Positions 1 to 11,045 are shown, counted from the stretch's first letter. The stretch is 64,000 bases of DNA from Quillaja saponaria (GCA_029379385.1 CM055614.1:21619994-21683993), one strand, 5' to 3'. Notes: generated by a model from the letters alone, not told the origin. Numbers and translations are program-made.

Positions 1-1624
1 ATATTGTGGGTTTAAGAGTTAATGAAAATGAGTCATAGATATGGACAAAGGAGGGTTAGTTGTGGGTAAAGTGCAGGAAAATGAGAGTTAAGAGGTTTTT
101 GAAGGGATGCAGGGTCAGATTTCATGGGATATAAAAATTTAGTATTTCGAGTATTTTCGGGTCTTAACTAAACCTGTTTCTGTGTAACTGATTTTATAAG
201 GTCTTAAAAGCTGAGTTTAGGAAAAGTTTCTAAATAAGAAAGATAGATACTTCCTAAAGTTAATGGTTAAACTTAATTTTTTAAAATTTGGTTAAGTATA
301 TAAGCGGAAATCAAATATATTTCAAAGTTCGTTGTGGAAATAATTAAAGAAGATTTAACTTTAAATAAATATTTGAAACTGAGTAACTCTATATTTTCGT
401 AATTAAAAGGTTATAACTTAAGAATTGTCAAACAAAGTAACACTTGGAAAACATAATTGCAGCTTTGGAAAACATGATTGAATCAACGACGCGCACAATC
501 GCAAGTGTGAGTGACAAATGAAATCGGTTAAAAGTGAGTAGTTAATTTTTGTCTTTGGAGGCTAGATTATTATGTGTAATTGTATGTGTATTTAAATAAA
601 TATGCAAGTACAATGTTTTAGTGAGTTATTAGAATCCTGTTTGTTTGAAACTGTATGTAGTTGATAAGAGCCAACAAATTAAAATTTTTCTGAGAAATGA
701 TTAATTTTTCTGATAAATAATTCTTATTTCGGAACTAAGATCCAGGTGCTCTTAGGATATGTTGATTTGAAATTCTGAGGTATTCTGATTTTGATAAATA
801 TTTTTAAAAGTTTGAGTGCTCAACCCCGGTGGGATGAATTATGTATAGAGATCAATCTGTTGTACGAGAGTGTAAATGCCAGGTGGGGGATAATATTGTT
901 GTGCGGGGCTGAGTTACTCATTGGCCTTTTGTTTGTTTTGTACGCTGTGATTGCTCTAATTAATTTATGATTCTATGAATTATGTAAGTTGTGAATTTAT
1001 GACCATTACAAATATGTATGTGTATTTTGAATTAATTCACGATGTTATTATATACTTGTATTGAGTGATGCTAGTACCCTTTGGGTATGATTTTCCACTT
1101 ACAGAGTCTGTAGGACTCACCCCTCTTTTGTGAATATATTTTTAGCAATAGGACTTCAAAGGAAGTTAACCACTAATACGGGATTTGATGAGAATTTGAT
1201 GACAAGGTATTCTTCGAAATCTCATGCTTGAAGTCAAGGACGGAAGTTTGTAATCACATTAGAGTTATGAAGTTCATGGTCCTATGTAGGGTAATAGTCT
1301 AGTTAATTGTTATTATAATGTAGATGGAGCGGAGCTCCTTGTTGTCTTTGTGTTGTTGTTGTGTAAGAACATGAGTTTATAAGTTTTTATTTTAAGGCAT
1401 GTTCCATATTACAGGGAACCTTTGCCAAAATATTCAATAAGTTGTGATTTGTTTCTGTTAACAAACTTTTACCATTACCTTTTTTTTCTTTTTTTTTTTA
1501 ATAAATTTTTAGTTTATTCATTGATTGGTCAAGAGTCATAGTTGTTGCTTTGTTTTTGAGTCAGGATTACGGAAGATTGGTTACCATTCATCCGACTAGT
1601 TATGCCTTCTTGAGGGGTGTGACA
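1..1624 (+). repeat. Solo LTR A, Tekay-like gypsy family (left end outside window)
   Basis: The stretch ends in GAGGGGTGTGACA, the 3' terminus shared by every plus-orientation copy of this LTR family here. It matches the plus copy at 41250-44426: both carry a GAGAGTTAAGAGG stretch (near 88 and 42509), the 'gatgctagta' and 'ggactcacccctct' blocks, and the GGAGCGGAGCTCC box (here 1326-1338). No tRNA-Met primer site follows the terminus, so this is a solo or truncated LTR rather than the start of an element. The left end lies beyond the window, so no target duplication can be tested. Confidence 0.8.
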
Positions 1625-2012
1625 AGTTGTGTATGTTATGTTTAAATGCACTCCCTCTGGACTTTGGTCTCTAAAAATGTTTGTCAACTCTAAATGAGTA
1701 GGGATTGGTGGCAATGCAATACAACTATTTGAACAACATAGGTTTGAAGATTCATTATAATAGGCATGCAGGACAATGTGGGCATGTTCTTGGAGGAGGT
1801 ATAAAAGACCTTGTGAATCCTATATTGACACCACTTGATATGTTTTCATGCATTTGTTTTTAAGCTTCATTTGGTTCATCTACCAATATTAAATAACCAC
1901 ATAATTAACAATAACAATTAAATTGCTATCATAATATAGACATTATATTTTTAAATATAAACACTATATTTAAAATTGTTTAGAAGGTTATTGTGAACAA
2001 AAATTAAATAAA
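1625..2012. other. Intergenic, no supported gene
   Basis: Unique-looking AT-rich sequence between an LTR end and a tandem array. A TATA-like string (GGTATAAAAGACC, near 1799) lies in it. A plus-strand open stretch at about 1741-1861 is short, has no start codon in context and matches no family that I recognise. Confidence 0.5.
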
Positions 2013-2595
2013 TTATGTACTATGATTAGGTTGCACTCTTATTGTATGGGCTATACGCCTAACATCAGTGAGTTATAAACTCACTTTTTTCATTGTCAAT
2101 AGTTGTATTAGGTATATTTGTCACCAACAGATGTTGTATTTGGAATATTATATAGAGAGTTTCTCTCAATATATGTACTAATTTGTTTAGACAGACTATT
2201 TTGAAAAATTAGAATAAATCACTTACCATGATTAGGTTACACTGATGTTTTACGGACTATACGCCAAACATCAGTGAGTCTTAAACTCTCACTTCTTTGG
2301 TTATCAACATTTGCATTAGGTATGTTTTTGTCACTAACATATGCTATATCTGGAGTATTATATAGAGAGTTTCTCTCAATATATATATTTATTTGTCTAG
2401 ATGGATCATTTAGAAAAAATTGAATAAATCACTTACCATGTTTAGGTTGCACTCTTATTGCACAGGCTATACGCCTAACATTAGTGAGTCTTAAACTCGC
2501 ACTTCTTTCATTGTCAACTATTGTATTAAGTATAGTTGTGTCACCAATAGATATTGTATCTAAAGTGTTATATAGAGAGTTGTTCTCAATATTGG
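2013..2595. repeat. Tandem repeat, about 208 bp, 2.8 copies
   Basis: Three head-to-tail copies are visible. The shared block ATGATTAGG (ATGTTTAGG in the last copy) starts at 2022, 2228 and 2438, giving periods of 206 and 210. Each copy holds 'ctatacgcc', 'catcagtgagt' and a short inverted repeat GAGAGTTTCTCTC (GAGAGTTGTTCTC in copy 3). The third copy is cut short at about 2595. The layout loosely recalls the R region of the nearby LTR family, but I cannot show common descent by eye. Confidence 0.85.
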
Positions 2596-3721
2596 TTCAT
2601 CTCACAGATTGGCAATTCCAACAACGCCTAGTAAGTGTTGCTTCTCTGTTATCCATAATTATTAGTTGCCACATTTCCCTCCTTCCCCTTTCCCTTTCTC
2701 CAAATATAACGTTATTGTTTCTAATTTTGTTCATCTGTATTTAAGTTTTGAATTTTACGTTGAATAATATACTAACATATACTATCATTCTGCATTTTTA
2801 GAGAATATTTTTATTAAGAAATTTTAATATCATACATATACCATTTTCTATACATGAAGTTGATTTTTGAAATTCAAAAGCAATGTTTCTAGTAGGAATA
2901 TTATTGATAGGCCAAAAAATAACCCAATAACATTCAACAAAAAATAAAAATATTATAAAAACAATATTACATTAAATTCAATATGCAACTAACATATAGA
3001 CAACTTAAAATGATTATTAAGAATAACAAACAACATCTAAGTAAATGCTTATGGAATTATCATAACTTCAAATTATATGAACAAATGACAATTTTTTTTT
3101 TTTTTTTGTAGATATGCAAATAATTAAAAATGATCTCCATAAATATTTAGAGATTAATAGTTATAGTAATAAACAATTATAGGACACACACACAAATAAC
3201 ACAAATATATATATATATATATATATATGAAATTATATAACTGTACAAAATTATATTCAAAGTTACACTTTTGAAGAAGAATAATCAACAAAATATAAAA
3301 AATATTATAAAAGCAAAATTGCATCAAATGCAACATGCAGCTAACATATAAAATTCATGTTAATAAATAAAAGAAAAGAATATTTGAAACCTAACAAAAT
3401 TGGCACTAACATTAAAGACATTGTATGAAAATTTTCATCTTTCCCAGTTTTGAATTTCACACCTTTTGAAGACCCAAATTCTGCAAAACCCACATACATT
3501 ACATTTGAAATTTTACAAAAAATCAATAAAATTCAATTAAAATTAAATTAAATGCAAGTATATCATAATCAATTTTGAATGATTTATCAAACTATAATCT
3601 CTTCTACCTAAAAAAAAAAACAAAAACCTACGCCTAGATTATAAATATAGTTATTAAAAGATTGAGCTAGCAAAAGCTACAATTCATAAATTATAAAAAG
3701 AGTCCTTAAAATAAAGTAACT
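2596..3721. other. AT-rich intergenic with a direct repeat and (TA)n
   Basis: No gene is supported. The stretch holds a poly-T run at about 3090-3107, a (TA)n run at about 3207-3228, and two imperfect direct copies of a 65-bp block at about 2935-3000 and 3286-3352. Both copies end in 'ctaacatata'. The short open frames here are low-complexity and rich in Tyr, Ile and Phe. Confidence 0.6.
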
Positions 3722-4289
3722 ATTATGCTTAGGTTGATGCTGGTATCCTTTAGGTACATTTTTCCACTCACTAAATTTTTAGGACTCACTACTCTTTTGC
3801 TGACCATTTTTTTAGTAATAAGATCTTTAGGGACGTTAACCACATATATTTGACTTTCCAAGTGTTTGGTAGCTAGATATATTCAAGATCACTTGCTTGA
3901 AGTCAAAGGTTGAAGATTTACTGTTACAATAGGGTTCTGAGTCATTGTATTTTGTCTTGTATAGTAGCCTAATTGTTATTATTTATGAAATAACTGGAGC
4001 GGAGCTCCCCTGTGTATATTGTGGTCATTGTAATATGGTTGTATGTAACCAAGTGTATTTTGTTTGTATTTTGGGTATGTTCTAGTTTACAAAGAATCTT
4101 TGTTGAAATTTTTAGTAAATTGTTAGGTATTCAATAATATTTGTAGTTAACTTGAGTTTTTTAAATTCTAATTTTATTCTTTGGTTTAGTTAAGAATTGT
4201 ATTTGATTATTTGTTTTAAAGTTAGGATTACAGAGGTTGATTACCTACCTAATCTTCAGGCCAGTCATACCTCAGTGAGGGGTGTGATA
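3722..4289 (+). repeat. Truncated LTR B, Tekay-like family
   Basis: The 3' part of the same LTR family as 1-1624. It has the 'gatgctggtatcc' block, 'aggactcactactctttt', GGAGCGGAGCTCC at 3996-4008, a degenerate 'ggattacagaggttg', and the terminus GAGGGGTGTGATA. The 5' half is absent. No primer-binding site follows. Confidence 0.8.
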
Positions 4290-4353
4290 ATTTTTTTAAA
4301 TTTAGAGTTAGGGTTATGGAGGGACCAGCCATACCTTCGCATAAGGTGTGACA
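4290..4353 (+). repeat. Second copy of the LTR 3' terminus
   Basis: Directly after LTR B, a stretch again reads 'gttagggttatggaggg', 'accagccatacc' and ends GGTGTGACA. It is a diverged duplicate of the last 55 bp or so of the LTR. It may be a slippage duplication or the end of another truncated copy. Confidence 0.6.
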
Positions 4354-4439
4354 CTTAAATTATTTAATATCTTACTTGAAGCATCTTATCATTAAATTAT
4401 TTAATATCTACTGAACTTTTCTCTAATCTTAAATATCAT

Positions 4440-5060
4440 ACTTTAACTGACTTTAGGTGGTACAAAGATACGTTCTTTACTAGAGTTTTCTCTAGTAAAG
4501 ATAGTAATCAACCCTTCTGGAAAAAAAAAATATTCTAGCTAGTATTCCTCGTTCTTTAGGAGATGAAGTTTAAGAAAAAAATTATAATAGCGCTATATTT
4601 AGAAAATTGCGCTAAAAATCTGTCAAGATGATAAATTCAAAGATAATTAGCAAAAGAAAGATCCTTAAACAGTGAAGATTTATGAAGTTTTTGTGCTCAA
4701 TATGGATTTGATTATCCTTCAAATTCTTCAAAACCGAAAAAAAAAAAAAAAAAGTTTCAGATTCTCCAAAAAATCACAAAAAATCTTCAAAAAATAAAAC
4801 TAGCAAAAGAATACATAAAAATAAACGTGCTTCTTAATAGCTTCAAAATAATAATAAACCGCCTGTTGTTTGTTTTAAATATAATAAACCAGTTCACAAT
4901 GGAAAATATTGTAGAATTACAAGAAAAATAAAAACTTTAAATATTGATGAAGGTCTAGTTGCCTAATTTGATTATATTCTAATTAAAGATTCATCTGATA
5001 GTGAAGCTCCACCTTCCTCTGACAATGAATAAGTCAATTGAATTGAAAATGATGAAATTT
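4440..5060 (+). pseudogene. Caulimovirid coat protein C-terminus with CCHC zinc knuckle
   Basis: In broken frames the translation shows the coat-protein-like 'QPFWK' motif (near 4510), a 'KICQDDK' stretch (near 4618), a long Lys/Ser-rich basic tail around 4730-4860, and a retroviral-type knuckle at 4871-4912. The knuckle reads Cys-Phe-Lys-Tyr where the family has Cys-x2-Cys, while the His and last Cys remain, so the zinc site has lost one ligand. The role in the family is to form the capsid and bind the pregenomic RNA. Stops and frameshifts make it non-functional. Confidence 0.7.
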
Positions 5061-5176
5061 TCTTAGAATCCTCTCACCAAACTCTTGAATGTTATCCTCA
5101 CAAGAGAATGTAGGAACAACACTTTCTCTTTGAAGTCATTACAAGTCTTTCTGATAATGAAGACAAGAAAAATTGT

Positions 5177-5518
5177 TTGCAAAAATTAAAAGAAACTCTA
5201 GAAACCCTAGAAGAGCAGAGCAAACTACCTTTCAATTTATCCATTACTAACAACTCTTTTAACCTAAAAGACGTTTTATCCATATTTAATTATGTAAAAA
5301 CACAACTGGTTTCCCTTCAAGATCTCCAACATGAAATGTCAAATTTAAAAATCTTAAACTTCAATAACAAGTTCTTGAAACTATTGTTTGACACTGTTGC
5401 ATACTCTAGCTGTATTTTAAAAAGACAAGTTCCAATCAAACATTATAAGAAAACTTCTGAAAGATTAATCTCTGCTAATGGCACAAAAATAGTCATTCAT
5501 TACAAATGTTCAAATTGA
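5177..5518 (+). pseudogene. Caulimovirid aspartic protease region
   Basis: A 113-codon open stretch follows the zinc-finger region. The protease active-site triad appears at 5390-5401 as Asp-Thr-Val-Ala, where the family has Asp-Thr-Gly-Ala, so the active-site Gly is lost. Downstream residues (Cys-Ile-Leu-Lys-Arg-Gln, then an Ala-Asn-Gly-Thr turn) fit the family's region after the active site. The enzyme normally cuts the viral polyprotein. The frame closes at 5518, well before the reverse transcriptase, so the polyprotein is broken here. Confidence 0.7.
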
Positions 5519-5764
5519 TAACTCTTATTTATAAATTTCTACAATGTCCCTCATTGCAAAATATATTACAAATTTAGTTATCCTAGGTTCATATTTTATT
5601 TCTCAACTAATCCGTTTTAGGTTAATAAAGGAATTCACAAGGAAGTCATAAGATAGATTGTTTCTTTCCTATTTCTTAAAAAAACGGTTTTCTATGATGT
5701 CAATTTTCTTGAAAACAAGCAAAAACAAATTAATTTTCTTTCTAATGAAATATTTTTCAAATAA

Positions 5765-6600
5765 TTGAAAACCAACTTAATGATTCAGTCATTAAAAACA
5801 AAATTAAAAATTTTGAAGAGAAAATTCAAAAATAGATATGTTTTGATCTTTGAAATGCTCTCTGGAAAAGAAAACATTACATGGTTAATCTTTCATATGA
5901 AAAAGATTTTCATTAAAACAGATTCTTACAAAAGCTCGTTCAATTCAAATGAATCAAGAAATGCTTGAATTATGTCAAAAGAAAATTAATAATCTTCTTT
6001 TAAAAGTAATAATTCACAAAAACAAGAGCTCTTGGTCTTGTTCTATTTCTTATGTCAATAAAAATGTTGAAATTGAGTGTGGTACTCCTTACTTAGTTAA
6101 CAATTATAAACCTTTAAATCAAGTCCTTTAATGTATTAAGTATCCTATTCCTAACAAAAAAGATATTCTCAATTGTCTTTATTCTTTAATAATATTTTCA
6201 AAATTTGATATAAAATACGGTTTTTGGCAAATTCAAATAAAAGAATCTGATGGATACAAACTGCATTTACTGTCTTGTTCGGTCAATATGAATAACGTAA
6301 TGCCTTTTAGATTAAAAAAATGCTATTTCTAAATTTCAAAGAATTATGAATGATATTTTAATCCATATACAAAATTTATCATTTTCTATATAGATAATAT
6401 TCTAATATTTTTCCAAAACATTAATGAACATTTCAAACATCTCAATATTTTCTTTGATATTGCTAAAAGAGATGGCCTAGCTGTGTCTAGAACAAATTTA
6501 GCCTTTTTCAAATAACAATTAGGTTTCTTGGTCGTAATATCCACCGTGGAACTATTACTCCCATTGATTAGGCCATTCAGTTCTCTGATAAGTTCCTGTT
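5765..6600 (+). pseudogene. Caulimovirid reverse transcriptase, inactive
   Basis: The first half (about 5949-6131) carries the fingers motif 'SSWSCSISYVNKN' and 'NNYKPLNQVL', typical of pararetroviral RT. After a stop at 6129-6131, the palm follows: 'YPIPNKK' (near 6142), 'FSKFDIKYGFWQI' (about 6195-6235) with the first catalytic Asp, and the YxDD box at 6387-6398, which reads Tyr-Ile-Asp-Asn. The second catalytic Asp is therefore changed to Asn by a single G-to-A step. There are several stops and shifts. In the family this enzyme copies pregenomic RNA into DNA. Confidence 0.82.
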
Positions 6601-6709
6601 CACATAATTGACAAAACTCAATTACAAAGATTTCTAGGATGTCTTAATTATGTTTATGATTTCATTCCAGGAGTTAGTAATTTAATCAAATCTTTGCATG
6701 ACAGACTAA

Positions 6710-7110
6710 ATGTTAGTCCTCTTCATTGATCTAACATTAATACCAATATTTGAAATAGATGCCTCTGACATTGGTTATGGTGGCATTCTTAAACATTCCA
6801 GTTATGACAAAGAGCATATTATTGCATATGCATCAAGACATTGGAATTCAGGACAACAATTATTCTATAATCAAAAAGAAAATTTTAGCATTTATTTGTG
6901 TATGTCCAAATTCCAAATTGATTTACTTAATCAAAAATTCTTGATTAAAGTAGATTATAAATATGCAAAAGATATTTTACAGAAAGATGTTAAAAATCTT
7001 ATCTCAAAATAGTTTTTTGCTAGATGACAAGTAATTTTATTTGTTTTTGATTTTGACATTGAGTATATTAAAGGAAGTTTCAATTTCATACCAAATTATC
7101 TTATCCGTGA
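6710..7110 (+). pseudogene. Caulimovirid RNase H domain
   Basis: An open stretch holds 'IEIDASDIGYGGIL' (the first catalytic Asp of RNase H), 'HIIAYASRHWNSGQ', the second-helix segment 'YNQKENFSIYLCMSKFQ', and 'IKVDYKYAKDIL' with a further Asp. After a stop at 7010-7012 it continues with 'FDFDIEYIKGSFNFIPNYL', the last RNase H segment. The catalytic Glu position is kept (KEN). It degrades RNA in RNA:DNA hybrids in the live virus. One clean frame covers about 100 residues, making this the best-kept enzyme domain in the copy. Confidence 0.82.
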
Positions 7111-7133
7111 ATTTTTAAAGGGAAAATAGCAAT

Positions 7134-7805
7134 ATGCCCAAAAAAAAGAAAAAGAAAGAGGATGATTTTCTCAAATCCAAAAATGAGGAATCCTTCTCCT
7201 TAGCAAAAATTACGGAAAAACAAACAAAAGCGACAGAAAAGCAGACTTGGGCTGACTTAGTTGATGAAGAGCAATCTAAAATAATAGTTTATCCCAAAGA
7301 AAGTTTGAAGTTTAATTCTCAAGAGCTTGCTTAGACTATTAGTCAGCTTGAACAATCAACCACGATAGTCCCTTCAGATAAGGCTCATGTTTTTCGATCT
7401 ACTCCAATTTTTCTCAAAAATCTCAAACCTTTTATGTCCCTATTGACACACTCTTTTTATGTCCCTATTGACACACTCCAACTTGTTCTCCAAATAAAAC
7501 TTGAATTCTGGACTGATATTCTACAAAATGTCCATCACAAGGTTTTCCTCCTAAATTGGCATTTTTTGCCAACCAATCTTTCAAAAACTCAGCAATTTTA
7601 TAAATTTATTTTAGTTGATAGCAATTCTGTTACGATCAAATATTATAAGTCAAAAACCAATGCTAACTTCATAACGCATTCCACCCTCCAAATCTTGAAA
7701 GTTCTCAGTCCTTTTGACTGGAAGACTGCTCTTACAAAACTTTGCAAATTCTTTCAATCATTTGATCCAATTTCCTATAACTACTGGGATTACCAAGATG
7801 CTTGA
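7134..7805 (+). pseudogene. Caulimovirid ORF2 (unknown function), nearly continuous
   Basis: It starts with ATG and a poly-Lys stretch after the RNase H end. It carries 'WADLVDEEQ' near residue 43 and later 'PFDWKTALTKL' and 'SFDPISYNYWDYQDA'. One in-frame stop (7332-7334) breaks an otherwise continuous frame of about 224 codons. A 25-bp direct duplication at about 7429-7478 ('atgtccctattgacacactc', copies starting 7434 and 7459) shifts the frame within the ORF, so the original protein probably read through differently. Position and motifs fit the second ORF of florendoviruses, whose role is not known to me. Confidence 0.7.
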
Positions 7806-8440
7806 TACAATATTTTTATTTTCAAAACAATAGTTAAACAATAGTTTAAAAATAATGTTTAATATAAGTTTCCTTATTGGTTTACCCAGTAGTAAAATTT
7901 ACCTGCTGATGTTTCTGAAGGATTAATTTACTTTAGCATGGGTTTGTCTTAGGATGGGTTTGTCTTAGCATGGGTTTATGTTTGGTAATATAAGTATCCA
8001 AAAGATTACCATAAAAAACAAAGACAATCTGAACATTTGGCTTATACTTTTCAGATAAGGTTTAACAAAATAGTGGTATGAGTTCAATACATCAAAAGCC
8101 TTGGCTCCTACCATCAAGCAATGGTTCCAAGAGAATCCTCAGTTTCTGAAAAAGCCTTTTCTAGAAGAAACTCAATTTCTATAATAGAAGTCCCAGATTT
8201 CTACAAGACTTGCTTCCTGCTCAAATAAATAGAAATATCTCTAGCTTTTATTTGAAGATGAATCTATTTCTATAGTACCAAAAAATGAAAAAAAGATCAA
8301 TTTTTAGTTTCTTTTCCAGAGTATCAGGAAATGATTCAAATAATTAAGTTCAAGAAAATGAAGATAATTGTTATGGCATTAGCTTGGCTGATGACTAAAA
8401 CAGTCCAAATAATTCTTAAAAGCCACTAATTTGTAGGTAG
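7806..8440 (+). other. Caulimovirid non-coding region and leader
   Basis: After ORF2 the sequence is AT-rich and non-coding, with three copies of a 17-18 bp unit containing ATGGGTTTGTCTTAG at about 7936-7985. A primer-site-like string lies at 8074. After it, an open stretch (about 8079-8180) reads 'IHQKPWLLPSSNGSK', and later 'ESSVSEKAFSRRNS' appears in another frame. I take this as the leader and start of the next polyprotein, which would make the copy circularly permuted relative to the virus map. This is inference from order. Confidence 0.45.
8074..8085 (+). promoter_or_regulatory. Possible tRNA-Met primer-binding site of the caulimovirid
   Basis: The 12 bases match the plant initiator tRNA-Met primer site at 9 of 12 positions, including the first six. 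It sits just before a start-like ATG at 8078 and after the non-coding region, as in caulimovirids. Chance similarity is possible. Confidence 0.35.
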
Positions 8441-8799
8441 AACACTGTAGCAGTTTACAATAGCAGGATGCAGCAGGTTACTGTTATTAAGCAAATGCAT
8501 TATAACATTTATTGTAGCAAACAATGTTTTCAAATTTTTATTTATTTATTAAGAGGTCTTCTCTTATTCAGAGATAGACTTAGTTTGAGCTTTATTATAG
8601 AGTTTAAGAGAAACCTCTTGGTAACCATCCTGAGCTTTCTCCCTTTTACTATCTATACTTGTAGTTTCAAACTTCCAATCTTTAATATTATTTCAATGAC
8701 AAATCTATTTGCATCTTGCATCTCCTTTCCCCTCGTTTAGTGTGCGAACTATCGCCACTTTGCCTCCCTTTTACTTACTGTCTTTACTTTTCTGTTTTT
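8441..8799. other. Intergenic between caulimovirid and LTR C
   Basis: No gene is supported. A short inverted pair AAGAGGTC/TTCTCTT occurs at about 8552-8567, followed by pyrimidine-rich sequence. This could be further pararetroviral promoter/leader sequence, but I see no decisive motif. Confidence 0.4.
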
Positions 8800-11045
8800 A
8801 AGTTTATGCACTACATAGCATAATTCATTAAGTTTTTATATATATATATATATGTATATGTATATAAATATTTAAGCTCTACCATAATTCTCTTGACTTT
8901 AACCCACTTTAACATTTTTGCTTTTCTTTTAATTTTTTTAATTTTTTCTTTTCTTTCCTTTGTCTCCACTTCATTTGTTCATCCTTTATTTTCTGCCAAC
9001 CGACTTTCATTCTTCCATGCCCTGTTTTGTTCTCCATGTTCAGCCCATGAGAGCTTCTTGTAGCTAAGTGAACTTCTCCTCCTTGCAACAAAGTTTTCCT
9101 CTTTTCCTCCTTGTTTCACCTTGCTGTGTTTGGCCTCGAAGCTCTTATTGGTCGAGAGGTTTGGTCCTCACCAAGAACGGTGGCAGCAGCTTTGTGCTTG
9201 GCCTGCAATAGCCTTGAATCAGCCTCTCATCTTACTATATGAGTCATCTTGTTTTTTGTCTTCAACAGGTGTGTGTGAATTAGGCAGCCATGTAACAGCC
9301 ATACCACCAAGCTATTGTCCCTATTTTGGACAGCAGCTTGGTCTCTTCCTTCCTCCTTCATAGCCTACCATTAAAGGTCAAGAGGAGGAGGTTTTCTTGG
9401 TTTTTATGTGTCATGGCATCAAGGGAAATAGGTGCAGAAAATTATTTCTTTCTTTGAGAGCTTGATTGGGTTAAGATAGTTCTAGTCATGTTAGTTTAGG
9501 TGAAATACTTAATGTTTCCTTAAGTCAGTTACCATACTTGTGATCTTGTTTAAAGTTTAAACATTAGGGGGCTAAGAGAATAAATCAAAGTTTAGAATTG
9601 ACAGGAAGTCGGTATGAAATAAAAGAGAAATTTTGGAAGTTGATTGTATCGGTATGACAGTTTTAAGATTTACATTGTTTAGTGATTTGAAATAACTAAC
9701 CTCAAATTGAATTTACTATAGTATGATAAATGTTAAAGTTATGAGTTAATGTTGAACTCTTGGTATATGTATATATATATATATATAATATAATATAATA
9801 TACACAAATGAAATTAGTCATGCTTTCAAGATGTTCAGTGAAATGTCTAAGAGAAACTAAATGTTAGTATATGTTTAGGAGTTAATCTATACAAGATGTT
9901 CATTAGCTAAATAATTAATTAGGGGATTATAACTATGAAAATTATAAACTAAGCAATGCTTGAATTTATGATTTTCAGCTCCAGAGTATGTGGTGGATAC
10001 ATCGACACCTTTAAATTCTAGGCAAAATGATGAACCAAATCCTTAAGCCTAGGAGTGGAAAATGTTACCCTTTGGTTGCTAGATTTATGTGTTTAATTGT
10101 ATTGGTGTATTTGTATGAATATGTTCATATAGTGGTAAATAAGAATGGGTAATGCTATGATTGAGTTAATTGAATTATGTTTGACGTTTGACTTTGTTTG
10201 TGTTTGATAAGAGCCAATAAAATTAATTTTTATTTGAGATGGAATCTAGCTACACCTAAGATATTTTGATTTGATTAAAAATATTTAAATAACTCAATCC
10301 CAGGGTGGATATGTGAGGAGTTACATATATTTTTAGTGTGTGGGTGTTGAGTTACTCTAATTGGACCTTTGAATACTTTGATTGATTTATTTATATCATG
10401 TATTGCATGAATTATACTTGTTTATATTTACATACGTATTAAATTGAATTGTTTGGTAAGGCATGTTTACATGAATTGATTAACCTATGTGCTCTATTTA
10501 TGTATTGATTGATGCTAGTACTATTTGGATACGTTTTTCGCTCATTGAGTATTTATGACTCACCTCTTGTTTGTTATTATTATTTTTAGTATTAGAAGCC
10601 TAGCATACATCACCGACGGATTCGTGACTTGCCGATTATATTGCGGCAATGTATATATTTGAGATTGGATACTTGAAGCCAAAGGATAAAGTTTACAGTC
10701 ACATTAAGGATTTGGGTGTCGTGTTTTGTTTTGTATAATAGTTTAATTGTAATTGTATATGGTATGATTGGAGCGGAGCTCCCTGTGTATACTACTGCTG
10801 TTGTTGACTGGTTGAATGTAACTAGGATATGTATATGTTTGTATTATCAGGCATTTTCCACTTTAAGAGAAACTTCTGCCGAAATTTTTAGTTAAAGTAT
10901 TATTTGTTTTGATAAATAAGTCTTTTTATCTTTGTATATAGTTTTGTTTGATAAAGGGTCTTTTTTTTTAAAAAAAAAATTATTGTTGGTCTAGTGTCAT
11001 ATATGTTTCTTTAATTTGAAATTTAGGTTACAGAGGTTTGGTTAC
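8800..11045 (+). repeat. LTR C, Tekay-like family, cut at its 3' end by an Athila LTR
   Basis: Family blocks appear in order: (TA)n and 'ttgactttaaccc' in U3 (8835-8905), 'gattttcagctcc' (about 9970), the 'gatgctagtactatttgg' block (about 10510), GGAGCGGAGCTCC (10770-10782), and 'ggttacagaggtttggttac', which stops at 11045. The last 45 bp or so before the usual GGTGTGACA terminus are missing because TGATAGAGATTG, the end of an Athila LTR, begins at 11046. The left boundary is an estimate. The 80-codon open frame at 9121-9363 lies in U3 and is not a gene. Confidence 0.75.

Larger units (their letters stand above)
4354..8440 (+). mobile_element. Endogenous caulimovirid (florendovirus-like), decayed
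   Basis: Plus-strand remnants occur in the order coat protein C-terminus, CCHC zinc finger, aspartic protease, reverse transcriptase, RNase H, a second ORF, then a non-coding region with a primer-site-like string. This order, and the absence of an integrase, fit an endogenous plant pararetrovirus and not an LTR retrotransposon. The second ORF directly after RNase H points to florendoviruses. The movement protein and coat N-terminus are missing on the left. Many stops and frameshifts show an old, inactive copy. The left boundary abuts an LTR terminus and the right boundary is uncertain. Genus assignment rests on remembered family architecture, not on a search. Confidence 0.8.

Noticed and set aside
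1741..1861. Open stretch with HAGQCGHVLGGGIKDL, perhaps an exon
   Set aside because: Too short, no splice or start context, and no family match that I could defend.
9121..9363. 80-codon plus-strand frame
   Set aside because: It lies in the U3 of LTR C, has no recognisable domain, and is no longer than chance allows.
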